Shown: one piece after another, positions 35,037-45,927 of the stretch
Layout: every line of letters starts with the position of its first letter
Numbering within the stretch: the first letter of the stretch is position 1
Origin: Tuctoria greenei
Taxonomy: Eukaryota > Streptophyta > Magnoliopsida > Poales > Poaceae
Reading direction: 5' to 3'
DNA length: 64,000 bases
NCBI GenBank assembly: GCA_036927565.1
Contig: JAYESD010000009.1
Span: 24,085,601 to 24,149,600 of the forward strand
Position numbers and translations under genes: made by a program
The notes under the pieces: generated by a model
Seen by the model: only the letters and a program-made list of their open reading frames with translations
What the model was told of the DNA's origin: nothing
The model's database searches: none

Positions 35037-35284
35037 AGTAGGACACATTGTTCATGAACATAAAATAAAAAACATTTTTCATTAACATAAAAACAACACA
35101 TATATTACAAACAAGAAAAAACACATAGAAAACAAAAGAAAAAACTACTACTCATCCTATTCTACTCGGAGGAGGATTTGTCCACCTCTGTCGCGCCTCC
35201 GCTGCCACCGTTTTCCATTGCACCGCTGCTGCAACGTGTTCACCTGCCACTGCCCGTCATCCTTTCGCAGGGTCGGGATGCGTT
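35037..35284. pseudogene. Gene X 3'-end copy fused to Mei2-like intron and exon scrap
   Basis: 35037-35190 repeats the gene X tail (minus strand, residues TEVDKSSSE then stop, plus 3' UTR). At about 35195 it passes without a gap into the Mei2-like intron (tccgctgccaccgttttcc...tttcgcag) and the exon start GGTCGGGATGCG (plus strand). Two unrelated gene fragments are joined inside the duplicated region. Confidence 0.65.
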
Positions 35285-36175
35285 GGTGGATGGGCCAGAT
35301 GGTTGCTCTTGCAGGTGTATCGTAATTACGTGAGTTTTTGGTCGGGTCATGTGGTTAGTCCACGATGCACCCTAAACCCGGTGTTGAGGTCGTGTATTTG
35401 TCATTTGTGCGTACACTCTAGTGACATGTGACAAAGTGCTCATTCATCAATTGCGTTTGGTTTGATGTCGAAGTTCGATTGGAGATAGATCATCCATTTC
35501 TTTATGTCTTGGATCATATAAATTAACGTTTGGTTGGATGGACTGGACGATCCAATTTTTTGTTGGTAGGTTGGATGAAACTTTATTGGATTATTGAATC
35601 ATCAAAGTTGATAATTTCATAATATTATTTGTGTGTATGATGATGGATCGTGCACGCCGAGCGCCGAGTTATTCGGATCGCTGAGCAAAGTTCGGACGTG
35701 GAGTTCGTGTGCCCGTGCGCGCTGCAAGATTCGATGCGCTCGCGTACGTGGCAATCATCAGGGCAGGGTGGTACAGTCGCGGGAACCGTGCAGTGCGCCC
35801 TTCGTTGTAAGATTTGGAGCGTGAACGTACATGGCAACCATCTGGGCAGGGTCGCACAAAGACAGCTGTGCGGAAGGGCCGCAGAGAATTCGATTTTGGT
35901 GTTTGGGAACACGGTATTTTTGGAGTTTTAGAGCAATTAGCAATACCGTGGTATTTGAGATTACTATGGTATTTTTTACAGAATGGTGTTTGTCAACCAA
36001 ACAGTCCTATGTATTGCAAAATCATGGTATTACAAAACTGTGTTACTGAAATATGTAGTTTGGTATTGCCATGTCATTTTAAAAACTGTGGTTTCCAAAA
36101 CATTAATATTGAAAAATTGTGCCCCCAAACACAGCCTAAAGCTTAACCATGAACCACTGCGGATGGTCTTAAAGG
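35285..36175. repeat. Duplicated block, copy C
   Basis: Third copy with the same landmarks and an empty TTA site at 35928. Its right end runs straight into the MITE tandem array. Confidence 0.8.
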
Positions 36176-37090
36176 CGGATGCAAGTTCGGTGCTCCCGTT
36201 TGTGCTTCCATGCGTACTCCTGCTTATGTGTCATCATCTAATTGGTTGAAGTTAAATCAGGCATTATGTTAGGTAAATGAAAGGGCCAATAAAATCATGA
36301 CACTTAAGTAGGAGCACACATGGAAGTACTGAATTGGAGTATACAAGCCGTGTCCTCCCGTTCGGATGCAACATCGGTGCTCCCATTTGTGCTTCCATGC
36401 GTACTCCCGCTTATGTGTCATCATCTAATTGTTGAAGTTAAATCAGGAATTATGTCAGGTAAATGAAAGGGCCAATAAAATCATGACACTTAAGTAGGAG
36501 CACCCATGGAAGCACTGAATGGGAGTATATAAGCCTAATGTAACTTCGGTGCTCCCGTTTCTGCTTCCATGCGTACTCCCACTTATGTGTCATCATCTAA
36601 TTGGTTGAAGTTAAATCAGGCATTATGTTAGGTAAATGAAAGGGCCAATAAAATCATGACACTTAAGTAAGAGCACGCATGAATGCTCTCAATGGGAGTA
36701 TACAAGCTGTGTTCTCCCGTTCGGATGCAACTTCGGTGCTCCCGTTTGTGCTTCCATGCATACTCCCGCTTATGTGTCATCATGTAATTGGTTGAAGTTA
36801 AATCGGGCATTATGTTAGGTAAATGAAAGGGCCAATAAAATCATGAAACTTAAGTATGAGCACGCATGGAAGCACTGAATGGGAGTATACAAGTCGTGTC
36901 CTCCCGTTCGGATGCAACTTCGGTGCTCCCGTTTGTGCTTCCATGCGTACTCCCGCTTATGTGTCATCATCTAATTGTTTGAAGTTAAATCAGGCATCAT
37001 GTTAGGTAAATGAAAGGGTCAATAACATCATGACACTTAAGTAGGAGCATGCATCAAAGCACTGAATGGGAGTATACAAGCCGTGTCCTG
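36176..37090. repeat. Five tandem copies of a MITE-like inverted-repeat unit
   Basis: Unit starts (ggtgctccc) at 36189, 36376, 36548, 36735 and 36922; spacings 187, 172, 187 and 187 bp. Each unit has long inverted arms: GTGCTTCCATGCGTACTCC and, at its other end, the complement near GGAGCACGCATGGAAGCAC. The loop contains 'gttgaagttaaatcaggcat'. Units are joined by the linker 'gtgtcctcccgttcggatgc'. 37091-37324 holds no recognised feature. Confidence 0.8.
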
Positions 37091-37410
37091 TTCCACCACC
37101 AGACAGTAGAAAGGATAAGCACGCACACATGTAACAGTCATTGTTGACTGCGTTGGTCTAACATCATTGTTATAGACTTCCATAATAATAAAATGTATCG
37201 GGTATTTTACATTCATAAGTATGTCATAAAATGTAATGGGTGTTTTACTTTCACTAGTGTGTCATAAAGTGTACGCCGGCCACGTATCCTGATCCAACAG
37301 TACAACTTCAAATAAAGGAGGGTTAGACGATCTCCAACCCCTTTGTTATTTTTGGTTTGCTATTCTTTCAAATGACAAATATGCTATCCACATTTAGCAT
37401 CTCATTCCAT

Positions 37411-37825
37411 GAGCATCTTCAACCCGTTTGCTATATGATGTGCTATATTAAAAAAATTTCATATTTTATTAGTATATAATCATTATTTTAAAATCAAATA
37501 ACATTGTTGCAATGGCTATATTGTAACGGTTCTATTTATAACGGCTATTTTTCAATGGTTATACTTCCAACAACTATTTTTCAACGGATGTATTTCCAAC
37601 GGCTAATTTTCAATGACCATTTTGCAACGGAACGACGATAATGTACCGGAAATCAGGAATAGCAAACCGGATAGCATTTGCTACTAGTAGCATACCATGA
37701 GCTCCATATAGCAAATGGCTAAAAGTAGCAATTCTAATAGCAAACCGGTTGGAGATGATTTATTTGCTCTACATTTGCTAAATAATAGGATATCACATCA
37801 TATAGCTAATGAGTTGGAGATGCTC
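37411..37825. mobile_element. MITE with GAGCATCTCCAAC-type ends
   Basis: Left end GAGCATCTTCAACCCG...GCTATATGATGTG. The right end is its reverse complement (CATCATATAGCTAATGAG, then TTGGAGATGCTC). A second, offset inverted pair (37330 'gatctccaacccctttg' with 37735 'caaaccggttggagatga') suggests one element inserted in another of the same group. It contains short 'caacggctatttt' repeats. Confidence 0.65.
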
Positions 37826-37838
37826 TTTTAGCCATTAC

Positions 37839-38411
37839 CTATACCGGCGGCGCTTCTGGACAAGGCCTGCCTAGGAACCTCCAGGCAACATCATTGATAC
37901 CATTCATGGCTTCATGCCGACACCGGGAGCACTCCTTGTTGGTCCACTTCATGGCGACGGACCCGGCCGTGTTGTAGCCGATGTGGGCCTCACCTTCGAC
38001 CTGCCGGATATACTAGAAGGCGTCGCGGGCCCCGCGATCAGCATCGTAGCGGAGAATGGCGAGGACGTAGGCCGACACCATGTGGCCGTTCTCGGCCGCC
38101 CAGGCAAGGAACTGGGTGCCCGGCTGCGCGCTACTGTGTAGGAAGACGAGGTCGAACCCGGTGACGTAGCACGCATGAGAGTTCCCGACGATTGCCAGGC
38201 GAAACATGAGGCGGTCGTAGCTCTGGTTATACTTCCAGATGCTCACCCGCTCCAGCACCACGCGCCTGCCCACGGCGCGATCCCGGCACGCCGCGTGCAT
38301 GGCCTTGCAGGTGGTGTATAGACTGGAGAGGTCTTCCATGGGCTGCGGGGAGGTTGTGGCGACCCACCCCGCGATCAGGACCACAATGTCGTGCGTCAAG
38401 GGGAACTCCAT
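37839..38411 (-). pseudogene. F-box-like plant protein with premature stop
   Basis: Minus-strand frame of 190 codons from ATG 38411 (MEFPLTHDIVVLIAGWVA) with an in-frame TAG at 38013-38015. The frame continues past it (YIRQVEGEAHIGYN...MKWTNKECSRCRHEAM) to a TAG at 37839. The N-terminus (DIVVLIAGWVA...DLSSLYTTCKAMHAA) resembles a degenerate F-box. The middle (FRLAIVGNSHACYVTGFDLVF, then FLAWAAENGHMVSAYVLAIL) fits the grass/Arabidopsis F-box-like group related to At1g67623 and At2g35280, proposed substrate adaptors of SCF ubiquitin ligases. Coherent protein past the stop indicates a recent nonsense change. GC-rich coding base use contrasts with the AT-rich MITEs on both sides. Confidence 0.55.
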
Positions 38412-38734
38412 GGGCTTCCAACGGAACCAATGAGGGCGCGCGGGACGGAGACAAAGAGGAAGAGTACACGCGGAGAAGAGGATGGCCTGTGTGTGTTGCG
38501 GAGAAGAGGATGGTGTGTCTTTATTAGTACGCGGAAAAGAAGATGAGACGCGCGAAGAAGACGATGAGACGCGTGCAGTGATTGTTATGGCTTCTAAAGT
38601 GCACTGTTTGGAATGCTACTTGCGAAATTGGGATTATGGCTTCTAAAGTGCAACTGTACGCTACTTTAGCCGCTGGAGTTGTCAGCAGGCAGAAGATTGC
38701 CTGCAGCGGGGCCTGCAAATCGGTCCGTAAAAAG
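38412..38734. other. F-box-like upstream region
   Basis: Contains 'gatgagacgcg' repeated at about 38542 and 38566, and the phrase 'tatggcttctaaagtgcac' twice (38586, 38635). No further gene seen. Confidence 0.35.
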
Positions 38735-38870
38735 TACTCCTCCCTCCGCCCCAACTCAACTCTATTTTTAGCATTGGTCAAACTTACCTTTGACCAATGA
38801 TTTCTTTCGTGGTCCTTATCCTGATCATCAAGGTCCTCCGCTTGCTGCCCAAGATGACTTGGGGCAGAAT

Positions 38871-39832
38871 CGGGATGAAAACGTTCGAAATTGAGCTTAT
38901 TACCTTTGACAACTCCATATTCAAACTGGTGTCTAAATGAAAAATTTAAAGAATTGAGCTTATTAATCCCTCCGTCTCTAAATACTTGTCGCTTTGTAGT
39001 TCAAAAATAAACTACAAAGCGATATTTACTACGACCCTGTTTGGAACGTAGGAAACCAAATCACAGGAATCGGAAAAAACATAGGAATAGACAAAATGCA
39101 GGAACGAAGAAAGTGAGCAACTATAAACAAAATTCTTTAGAATCTTAACTATCATTATTTGTAATACATAAATCAAAGTCATAAATTCTTGCCAAAATGA
39201 ACTACTAGTTTTCTTCATAAACAAGTTCATTCTTATATTTCTAACATCAAAACGTCTATTGTATTGCAGTAGCTCAGAAATAATTATTCCCTTGTTTCAA
39301 AAAAAGGAATAATTATTCCATGCAAATCATTAGGTTAGTTAATTTGACTTTTAGCACCCTATATATTCCCACCATAGCCATCCAGCAGACCACAAAGAAC
39401 TTGGACTGGATTATTTCATTCCTCCATTTTACATAGAAAAGGAAGTCTTTCTACAGGAAATGAAATATGATTCCTGTGTTCCAAACACCTGTGACATAAG
39501 CACAATGTAGGAATGAATTCCTCTGAAGTTTCCTTTAAAAATCCTCTATTCCAAGGGATGGAGAGAGTACATGTCAGCCTATTAGACCCAACCTACTATT
39601 TGGAAAGTATTCGGTTATAGTTCGGAAATTTTCCATTAAAATATGGTATTCCGACAATTCGATCAGAAATCAGTCTAAATCGTTACCATTTCGTTTACCA
39701 AATTTCAATTTCCGATAAAAACGATATTCGAATAAAAAATTTTGGAAATTGTCGAAAATGGTAATCGCATCGGAAATTTTTGAAAACGGCGTCAGACGGT
39801 TCGGGAATTTACCGTAACGTTTTCATCCCTAG
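38871..39832. mobile_element. hAT-type MITE (GGGATGAAAACG ends)
   Basis: Ends CGGGATGAAAACGTT and (reversed) CTAGGGATGAAAACG. Flanking 8-bp direct repeats are ggcagaat (38863-38870) and ggcacaat (39833-39840), one mismatch. It is itself interrupted by a Stowaway-like element at 38966-39567. The remaining body is AT-rich with 'ggaaatt' words. Confidence 0.7.
38966..39567. mobile_element. Stowaway-like MITE with inner MITE
   Basis: Left end ATCCCTCCGTCTCTAAATAC and right end GGGATGGAGAGAG, with TA on both sides. A perfect hairpin (CGCTTTGTAGTT and complement, 38990-39021) lies near the left end. Inside it, 39033-39489 has ends CCCTGTTTGGAACGTAGGAA and (reversed) GGTGTTTGGAACACAGGAA, a further MITE. 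Confidence 0.65.
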
Positions 39833-40108
39833 GGCACAATGATCCTGGCGACCAAAATGAAGTGTCGGATATATGTTGTCAACGGCGCATGGTTATTCAA
39901 CACAAGCAATAGGTAGCATATCCTAATCTTTCTCCTCATATATAGCGTGTTAACTAATTTTTTGGCCCGAAATGATCTAGAAAAATTACTCCAGATTTGA
40001 TGATGCCATAAATTAATCGCTGCTCAAAATAATGACGGTGCTCATCAAGCTCGCAAGCTCAACTTCATTCATCCTCAAACTAGCTAATTATTTTGGATGG
40101 ATTTACGT

Positions 40109-40653
40109 TAAGGGGTGTGCATTCGGTCTACCCGATATTTTGGTTCGGGTATTTTGGTCTTTTTCAAAATTCAGTTTCTTGAAATCACTACCCGAATTGT
40201 TGTAATAATATTAGGTACCCGAACATTTTGGGTACTAAAATTTCGGATCGGTCTTCGGTCCTACCCGATATATCCGAATTATACATTATATCCATGTCAT
40301 GTTTGCACAAATTTAATATTATTGATAAACATAATCCCATGAGGTCATTTATTATAAATTGACAAATGAAAAATAAAAAATAAACGTTTAAATCCAACAA
40401 CTTCACACATCACAACTTGAAAATAAAATATCTAAATGTGAATTGTTCATAGTTTAGCATGCATAATTTAACTTATTATTTGATGGGCCAACTATTCAGT
40501 TATTTCAGTTACCCGAGAGTGGTACCCGAACCCGACATTTATTTTTCAGTTATTTATATTTGCTACCCGATACCCGATATTTCGGTCTTTTCCGTTCCGG
40601 TCTCAGTTTTATCGGTTTCGGTTTTTCGGTCTCAGTTTATTTGCCCACCCCTA
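40109..40653. mobile_element. hAT-type MITE with exact 8-bp duplication
   Basis: 545 bp. The 8-bp direct repeat ATTTACGT lies at 40101-40108 and 40654-40661. Ends are TAAGGGGTGTGC and (reversed) TAGGGGTGGGC. The interior repeats 'cggt' and 'acccgata' words. No transposase ORF. Confidence 0.85.
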
Positions 40654-41046
40654 ATTTACGTAGTAGTAGCATATGGGATATACATATTTCTCCTCCATGT
40701 TATTTTTGCAAAACTATTTAGTGATATATCCTATGTGCATATTACATATGTAAAAATAATGTAAAGTATAATACTTTTTTAAAGGGAAGTCTTACGTTTC
40801 ATCAAATCTATCTTTGAGATATACGCAATTTTGATATGTTTTAACAATACAAGAATTGTACTTTTAGATTCACCATGAAAATATTTCCATAATATACAAT
40901 CTAGTACTACATGTTATTGAAGTTAATAAATTTCATATAAATCATTGGTCAAACGTAATTAGTTCGACCAAAATAGAAATAGAGTTGAGTTGGGGCGGTG
41001 GAAGTATTATACGTTGCTGTTTGCCGCATAAGGTTCGGTCCTTCAT

Positions 41047-42541
41047 TCAAGTCGTAGCCATTTGTACAGGTGGCTGATGCGACAGGGCGCACCGAGCATA
41101 CGTATCTAATCTAGACCTCTCGGCAGTCTTCCAGGCTGTGGCTGTTCGACTTATGTATAGGACACCACATCTTGGAGTTGCCACCGTCTTCAGATGACGG
41201 TCGAGGTTGTTTCTCGGGGCGGGGCCCCCGGCCACCCGGAGCTGCGGCAGCTACAGCAGTAGGTGTGCAGGACGACGGCTTTTTCTCGCCGTTGGAATTT
41301 TTATTCTTTTTGCCACTCCTGGAGGTAGTGGCTTCACTCTTGGAGTATTTTTTATTATCCTCTGGAGGTGCTTTGGAGTGCATTTCGCGGCCCTCCGCAG
41401 GTTTGGCACCTTTGTCTGCCAAGCTGAAGAGCTCCGTGGCACTAGTGATCTCCTTGATCGCCAGCTTCTCCAGCATTTTCTTGTCTCGTACGCCCTGTCT
41501 AAATGCCACAATAACAGAGGCACTGGAGATAGAAGGAATAGTGTTTCGTACGTAGGAGAACCGCTAGATGAAGGAACGCAGGGATTCTCCACCCTTCTGC
41601 GTGACAGCGAAAAGGTCCACTTTGGTGCCTGGTCGGGTGTATGAACTCTCAAAATTGGGGATGAACTGTTGGCACAGTTCCACCCAACTGTTGATGGAGT
41701 TGGGCGGAAGGCTCATGATCCAGGACCTAGCGGTCCCAGTCAAAGCCAAGGGGAAGTAGTTGGCCATTACGGCCTCGTTGCCTCCGGCCACAAGGATTGC
41801 GGTGGAGTAAATCTGGAGAAACTCAGTGGGATTGTCAGTCCCGTCAAATTTCTCCGGTAGGTGAGGCCGGAACTTTTGTCGCTATCTGACCATGCGTAGG
41901 TGCATGTCCAGGGCAGAACAGCCTCCTCCTACTCCCTTGAGAGCAGGACTGTCTCGATCCTCTCGCCTTTCGTGAGCATGCACAATATGGACACGGCCGT
42001 CCTGTTGACGGTAACGGCGATCAAGCTCTGCCTGGAGGTCGTGAGTTGAAAGCTTGGTTACTTTATGGGTGCGTCGCGCCCCGGAATGCAGCGATGTCAC
42101 TTGTTGAGATGCAGCATGTCTCCTATGTTGGGAAGCGTGCGGACCAAGTCTGTCGGACACAGTCCGATGCTGCGATGGGGCCCGCCCTGAGGGGGAGGAC
42201 CTTGGTTGCTGATGCGATCGGCTACTGCTGCAACCAAATGCTCCACATCAGCCCTCCACTGCTCCATTGCACCCTGGGATGTGCCTAGAGGTGGTGGGCG
42301 TTGGAGGAGAGCACACGCTGCATGGAGTGCGTGTTCAGGATTGTTGTTGGCCGATGTTGTGACCGACGCAGATGCCCCATCCCGCTGTCTAGCTTGATTT
42401 GCCGGTGCGGACGGTGACAGCGGAGGCATGACTCCTGCTGGAGTCTAGGCACCTGCTGGCTGCTGCACATTGGAGGGATTGCCTCCAGCAGGTTGCGCTG
42501 CAGGGTTGCCGTTGGACGATCCAGTAGTAGAGTTCACCATC
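41047..42541 (-). pseudogene. G1 gag, frameshifted
   Basis: Minus-strand gag from about ATG 42541 (MVNSTTGSSNGNPAAQ). The N-terminus is Pro/Gln/Ser-rich. The capsid domain (Retrotrans_gag: LPEKFDGTDNPTEFLQIYS, then ANYFPLALTGTARSWIMSLP and SWVELCQQFIPNFES) lies at about 41880-41650. It runs on as FRQGVRDKKMLEKLAIKE, a Lys-rich linker, and a terminal zinc-finger-like CPIHKSNSHSLEDC (about 41150). Stops occur near 42445 and 41563, with frame changes near 41900. The capsid type is common in grass Ty3/gypsy Tat-group elements. Confidence 0.75.
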
Positions 42542-42557
42542 CTCGAATCTACGGCAC

Positions 42558-42577
42558 CACCCCTACCTGGCGCACCA
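42558..42577 (-). promoter_or_regulatory. G1 primer-binding region
   Basis: On the minus strand the LTR end CCGACA is followed by GTTGGTGCGCCAGGTAGGGG. A TGG start at this spacing is usual for a tRNA primer site. The tRNA was not identified. Confidence 0.55.
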
Positions 42578-43433
42578 ACTGTCGGAGTGTAGATCCGCCA
42601 ATTCTCCCAGTACTACTATTGGTAGCCCGCGGAGTTTGTAGTTCGGTAGTGGGCGCGTAGAGATTCAAAAGACGATGGGAAATAGACACAAGGATTTACG
42701 TGGTTCGGGCCGCCTGAGCGTAATACCCTACTCCACAGGGTGTGTAGTTGTTTGTACTGGGTGTCTAAGTTGAGTATGGGAGAGGTCTCAGAGTTCAAAA
42801 AGCCTCCCCTTGTGTATCATCGACCAGTCCTTTTATAGTATAATGACTTGTCGTTACACCGTTAGCCTGGCCCGACATGTGGCCCTGGCGGTTACTGATG
42901 CTTAATACACAATTAATGAGGTTAATTACCCTTAATAGTGTGGTAACGGGCCTTGACAGTGCCGTTACTAGTATTAAGAGCCTTCTGATAGTGTGTCATT
43001 AATATGGTATTAATGACACTTAATCGGGTCTTGAAGTCTTTGATTGCCCCTTGAAGGTCCAAGCCGTTGGGGGTCCACCAGTCTGATTGTTGAGGTCGAA
43101 GGTCCAGCGGTTGGACAAGTGGCATCATTGAAGCTTTCCGTCTGGGACAGGTAGGTCCGGTGTAGATGTACATATATTGGTACCGGAGCTTCCCTCTATC
43201 GGGGGTTATGTCCGGGGGTGCCGCACAAGTGTTTAGCCCGGAGCTATCCCATGTGTGGGATGTAGGTCCGGTTGCTGTATACACGTGGGAACACTAGGAC
43301 TAACCATAGATGAGAGGCAGGTCCAGTCCCGTATGACACGTGGGTCCTTCGCAGGTCTTCAACTCAGACAGGTGAAGTTCTTTTGGTCTTTTTGTAGTCC
43401 CAAGAGGTATACGATACGCAGGGTACCGACAAA
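42578..43433 (-). repeat. G1 5' LTR (856 bp)
   Basis: Plus-strand edges TGTCGGAGTGTAG and GGTACCGACA. Reverse homologue of 679-1528. The TATA region is at 42831-42840 (reverse). Length and termini agree with the 679 copy. Confidence 0.8.
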
Positions 43434-43637
43434 AGTTTTTAGCAAGATTTAACTGGAGAGGTCAGATGTAGTGCACCTGGGAATAGCCACTTGCACAACC
43501 CTACTTTGCGCTTCATGCATAGATGGGTGGCTATGACTATGTTCCCTAGAGGAGACGTAAGGGTAGTGCGCGATGATGAGCTGAAATTTTATTTGCCATG
43601 ATTAAAAAAGATAAAAGTTGCTTCAGTTATTGCCACG

Positions 43638-43898
43638 ATGACACAATGGTTAGATTACACTCCAAGGGTAGGGCCAATTGAATGTACTTCATTGATTACC
43701 CGTATTGCTACTAGGGTAGGAGCACTAGAATATTCTTCATTTGAGTATATTGATAATGAAAGAGAATTATCGAATTTTTTCACTCGAGTATCTATTAGAA
43801 AAAATTCTCCAGCATTTGATTTCTTACTAAGAATGTTTTTATTGGTACACTTGAACGGTACCCCAGAAAATCAAAGCAAGAGTTTGTTAATTGGTTGA
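43638..43898 (+). pseudogene. T1 ORF fragment, unrecognised
   Basis: An open 86-codon stretch (MTQWLDYTPRVGPIECTS) continuing upstream in broken frames from about 43500 (TTMFPRGDVRVVRDDELKFYL). Hydrophobic and charged residues alternate as in a folded domain, but I recognise no family. Its position upstream of a coiled-coil ORF fits the ORF1 region of Athila-like elements. Confidence 0.35.
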
Positions 43899-44115
43899 TG
43901 AAGATTATTTAGTGCAAGGACATACCCTTAAACATGATCAAGATGGCTCTTTGATATTTTATTATCCCGGCTTTGTCAATGAAATTCGATTACCTAACCC
44001 AAATTATTATTCGTACAAATGTCAGAGGCTAACCATTGATCATCTTCCCATCGAGGAAGCCTGAAGAAGTAATGTCTCTGGCAGGGTAACTAGAAGCCGT
44101 ATAAGGAGAGCGGCT

Positions 44116-44565
44116 ATGCCTCCGACAACCTCCACGTTCCATGAGTACGAAGAGGAAGAAAACCCAAAGGGTGATGCACTCGGATGGACTCAACCTCCAT
44201 CATATGAGACTGAAAGTACGTCTTAGCATGGATTGCCCGGTGCCACATGGGAGCCACCCCTATCCACTTCAAGCTCTAGTAGCTTGCCTCCATCGTCCAT
44301 GAGAAGATGTTCGTCTTTGGCTAGAAGTCATCATGACCGTAGCCAAGTAATGACGGATCTCACTAGACATATGGATGAGCTGGAACTAAGAACAGGAGAC
44401 ATCTACAACACTCTCCAAGGGCATGTCCAAGGTACCCAAGACTGGCAACAACACATGGACGCTCAATTCATCAACCTCAACTCCACAATACAACAACAAC
44501 AACAAGCCGATCTCGCGGCATACTTCTATCATCAAGGATTCAACCCTCGACATGAAGGTGAGTGA
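44116..44565 (+). pseudogene. T1 ORF with C-terminal helix, one in-frame stop
   Basis: 150 codons from ATG 44116 (MPPTTSTFHEYEEEENPKG) with a TAG at 44224-44226. Ser/Pro-rich middle. A helical end (HMDELELRTGDIYNTLQGHV, then a run of glutamines) is followed by ADLAAYFYHQGFNP. Copy B has a diverged counterpart at 60350-60520 (LMAYIRR...SFSPYRGP). Such ends occur in putative plant transposon proteins of Athila-type elements; function unknown. Confidence 0.45.
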
Positions 44566-45927
44566 AGAACAAGCTTGGGGGGGGACCCCCACTTGAGGTA
44601 AATTGTATCACACCCTTGCATATTTATTTTTCATTTACCCATCATTCACCCTGCATATAAAAAATAATAAATTTTAGGATAGATTTGTTTTTTAATAAAA
44701 TAAATGATGTGTGGTAAGAATGATTTGGAATTCACATAAATGAAATGATGAATAGTTGCTCTGTTTTAATTATCCCTAGTTTTCAACTTACTACTCTCCA
44801 ACATATTGCTCTCATTGGCTAAAATTGCTTTTGCCTTGATTTGGAAATTGTGGGTAGCAAAAGTTTAATCCGTGCTAAGTTGTTGTGAGATATGATATAG
44901 TAATAGGGCTGCTATTCCTAGTTCGAAAGTGAAACTTAGATTTCAGAAGAAATTCTAACAAGATTTAAGTTATCCTCATTTGATTAGAAATACCTACTAA
45001 AGCCATATGATATATCACATTGATAGACCTTATGCATATTCTATTTGTCTTCACATTGAGCTTTGTCAAACTAGTATAAATCTATGTGAGATTTCATTCA
45101 TTACTTTTTGAATTCAAGACTTCACTTGCACATGCTATACTTCCACACTAGAAGTCAGCAAAATTGCACCATACCACCATTCCACAATAAAAAGAGAAAC
45201 TCCATATCATTCATTCTTAGTACTCTCTCTAGAATTTCTTGCATAAAAAGGGAGTAGAAGACATGGCTACAAGAAAAAGAAAAAGAAAAAAAATAAAAAA
45301 AATGCTTGCTTACATCATAAGCATGAGAAAAAAAAGTAGCCATGTTTCATCCATGCAAAATAAGAGAGTCCACTAAAAAAGGAGTCATCTCCAAATCCAC
45401 ATCCACTCCATTCCATCACACATGCACATGTCTTGAATTAAATTGTTTTGAATTGATTTCTCCTAAGTCTTACTCTTTCGACTTTGCAATATTATGTGTT
45501 GCAAATATGCCTACTATATTCCCTACCAAGCTCCACATACAAGACTTATGTAGAGGTAGGTGGAATTTAGGCAAAATGTTTTGGTGAGGATACATTTCCA
45601 CTACACACAAATGAGAGACTTGAGAGAATCAAATTGAGATACTTAAAATCTAAATTGAACTCTCTAGAATTTGAGTGGAACTTGACTTCTAGGGTACATG
45701 TGCTCCATTTGCTGTTCTATCTCTCAACCACCCATGAATAGGAGACGGCATAAGATCCATAATGACTTAAGATGGGTGAAGTACTGTGCCAACTTTTGCA
45801 ATACTAGGTGGAGTATTTTGTTGTGCACATGGTACTTTTGAAAAGTAGAACATTGTAGCAACTCCTGATCATCAACCTAAAGTCTTGACTTTGTTCGGGA
45901 CAAGCAAAGGATAAGCTTGGGGGAGTT

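Larger units (their letters stand above)
38737..41004. mobile_element. Outer Stowaway-type element hosting nested MITEs
   Basis: Terminal inverted repeats share a 22-bp identical core (CCGCCCCAACTCAACTCT plus ATTT) at 38746 and, reversed, 40976-40997. TA lies on both sides (38735-38736 and 41005-41006). The original element is short: most of the 2.27 kb is other insertions (38871-39832, 40109-40653). The end sequence CTCCCTCCG plus TA duplication is typical of Stowaway (Tc1/mariner-type) MITEs. Confidence 0.75.
41030..43433 (-). mobile_element. G1 gypsy element, 5' end, minus strand
   Basis: Read on the minus strand: 5' LTR (43433-42578), primer-binding region, gag to about 41047, then truncation near the outer MITE end at 41004. 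It has the same LTR family as 679-1528. Protease and everything downstream are missing. It was inserted in T1 at 43433. Confidence 0.78.
43434..45927 (+). mobile_element. T1 copy A, internal region
   Basis: Internal part of a Tat/Athila-like element, cut on the left by G1. It contains two ORF remnants (43638-43898; 44116-44565), an internal purine tract (agcttggggggggac, about 44570) and a long AT-rich untranslated region, ending in a polypurine tract TAAGCTTGGGGGAG (45912-45925) before the LTR. 43960-44050 is homologous to 49520-49610 in copy B. No RT, integrase or protease is seen. Confidence 0.6.
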
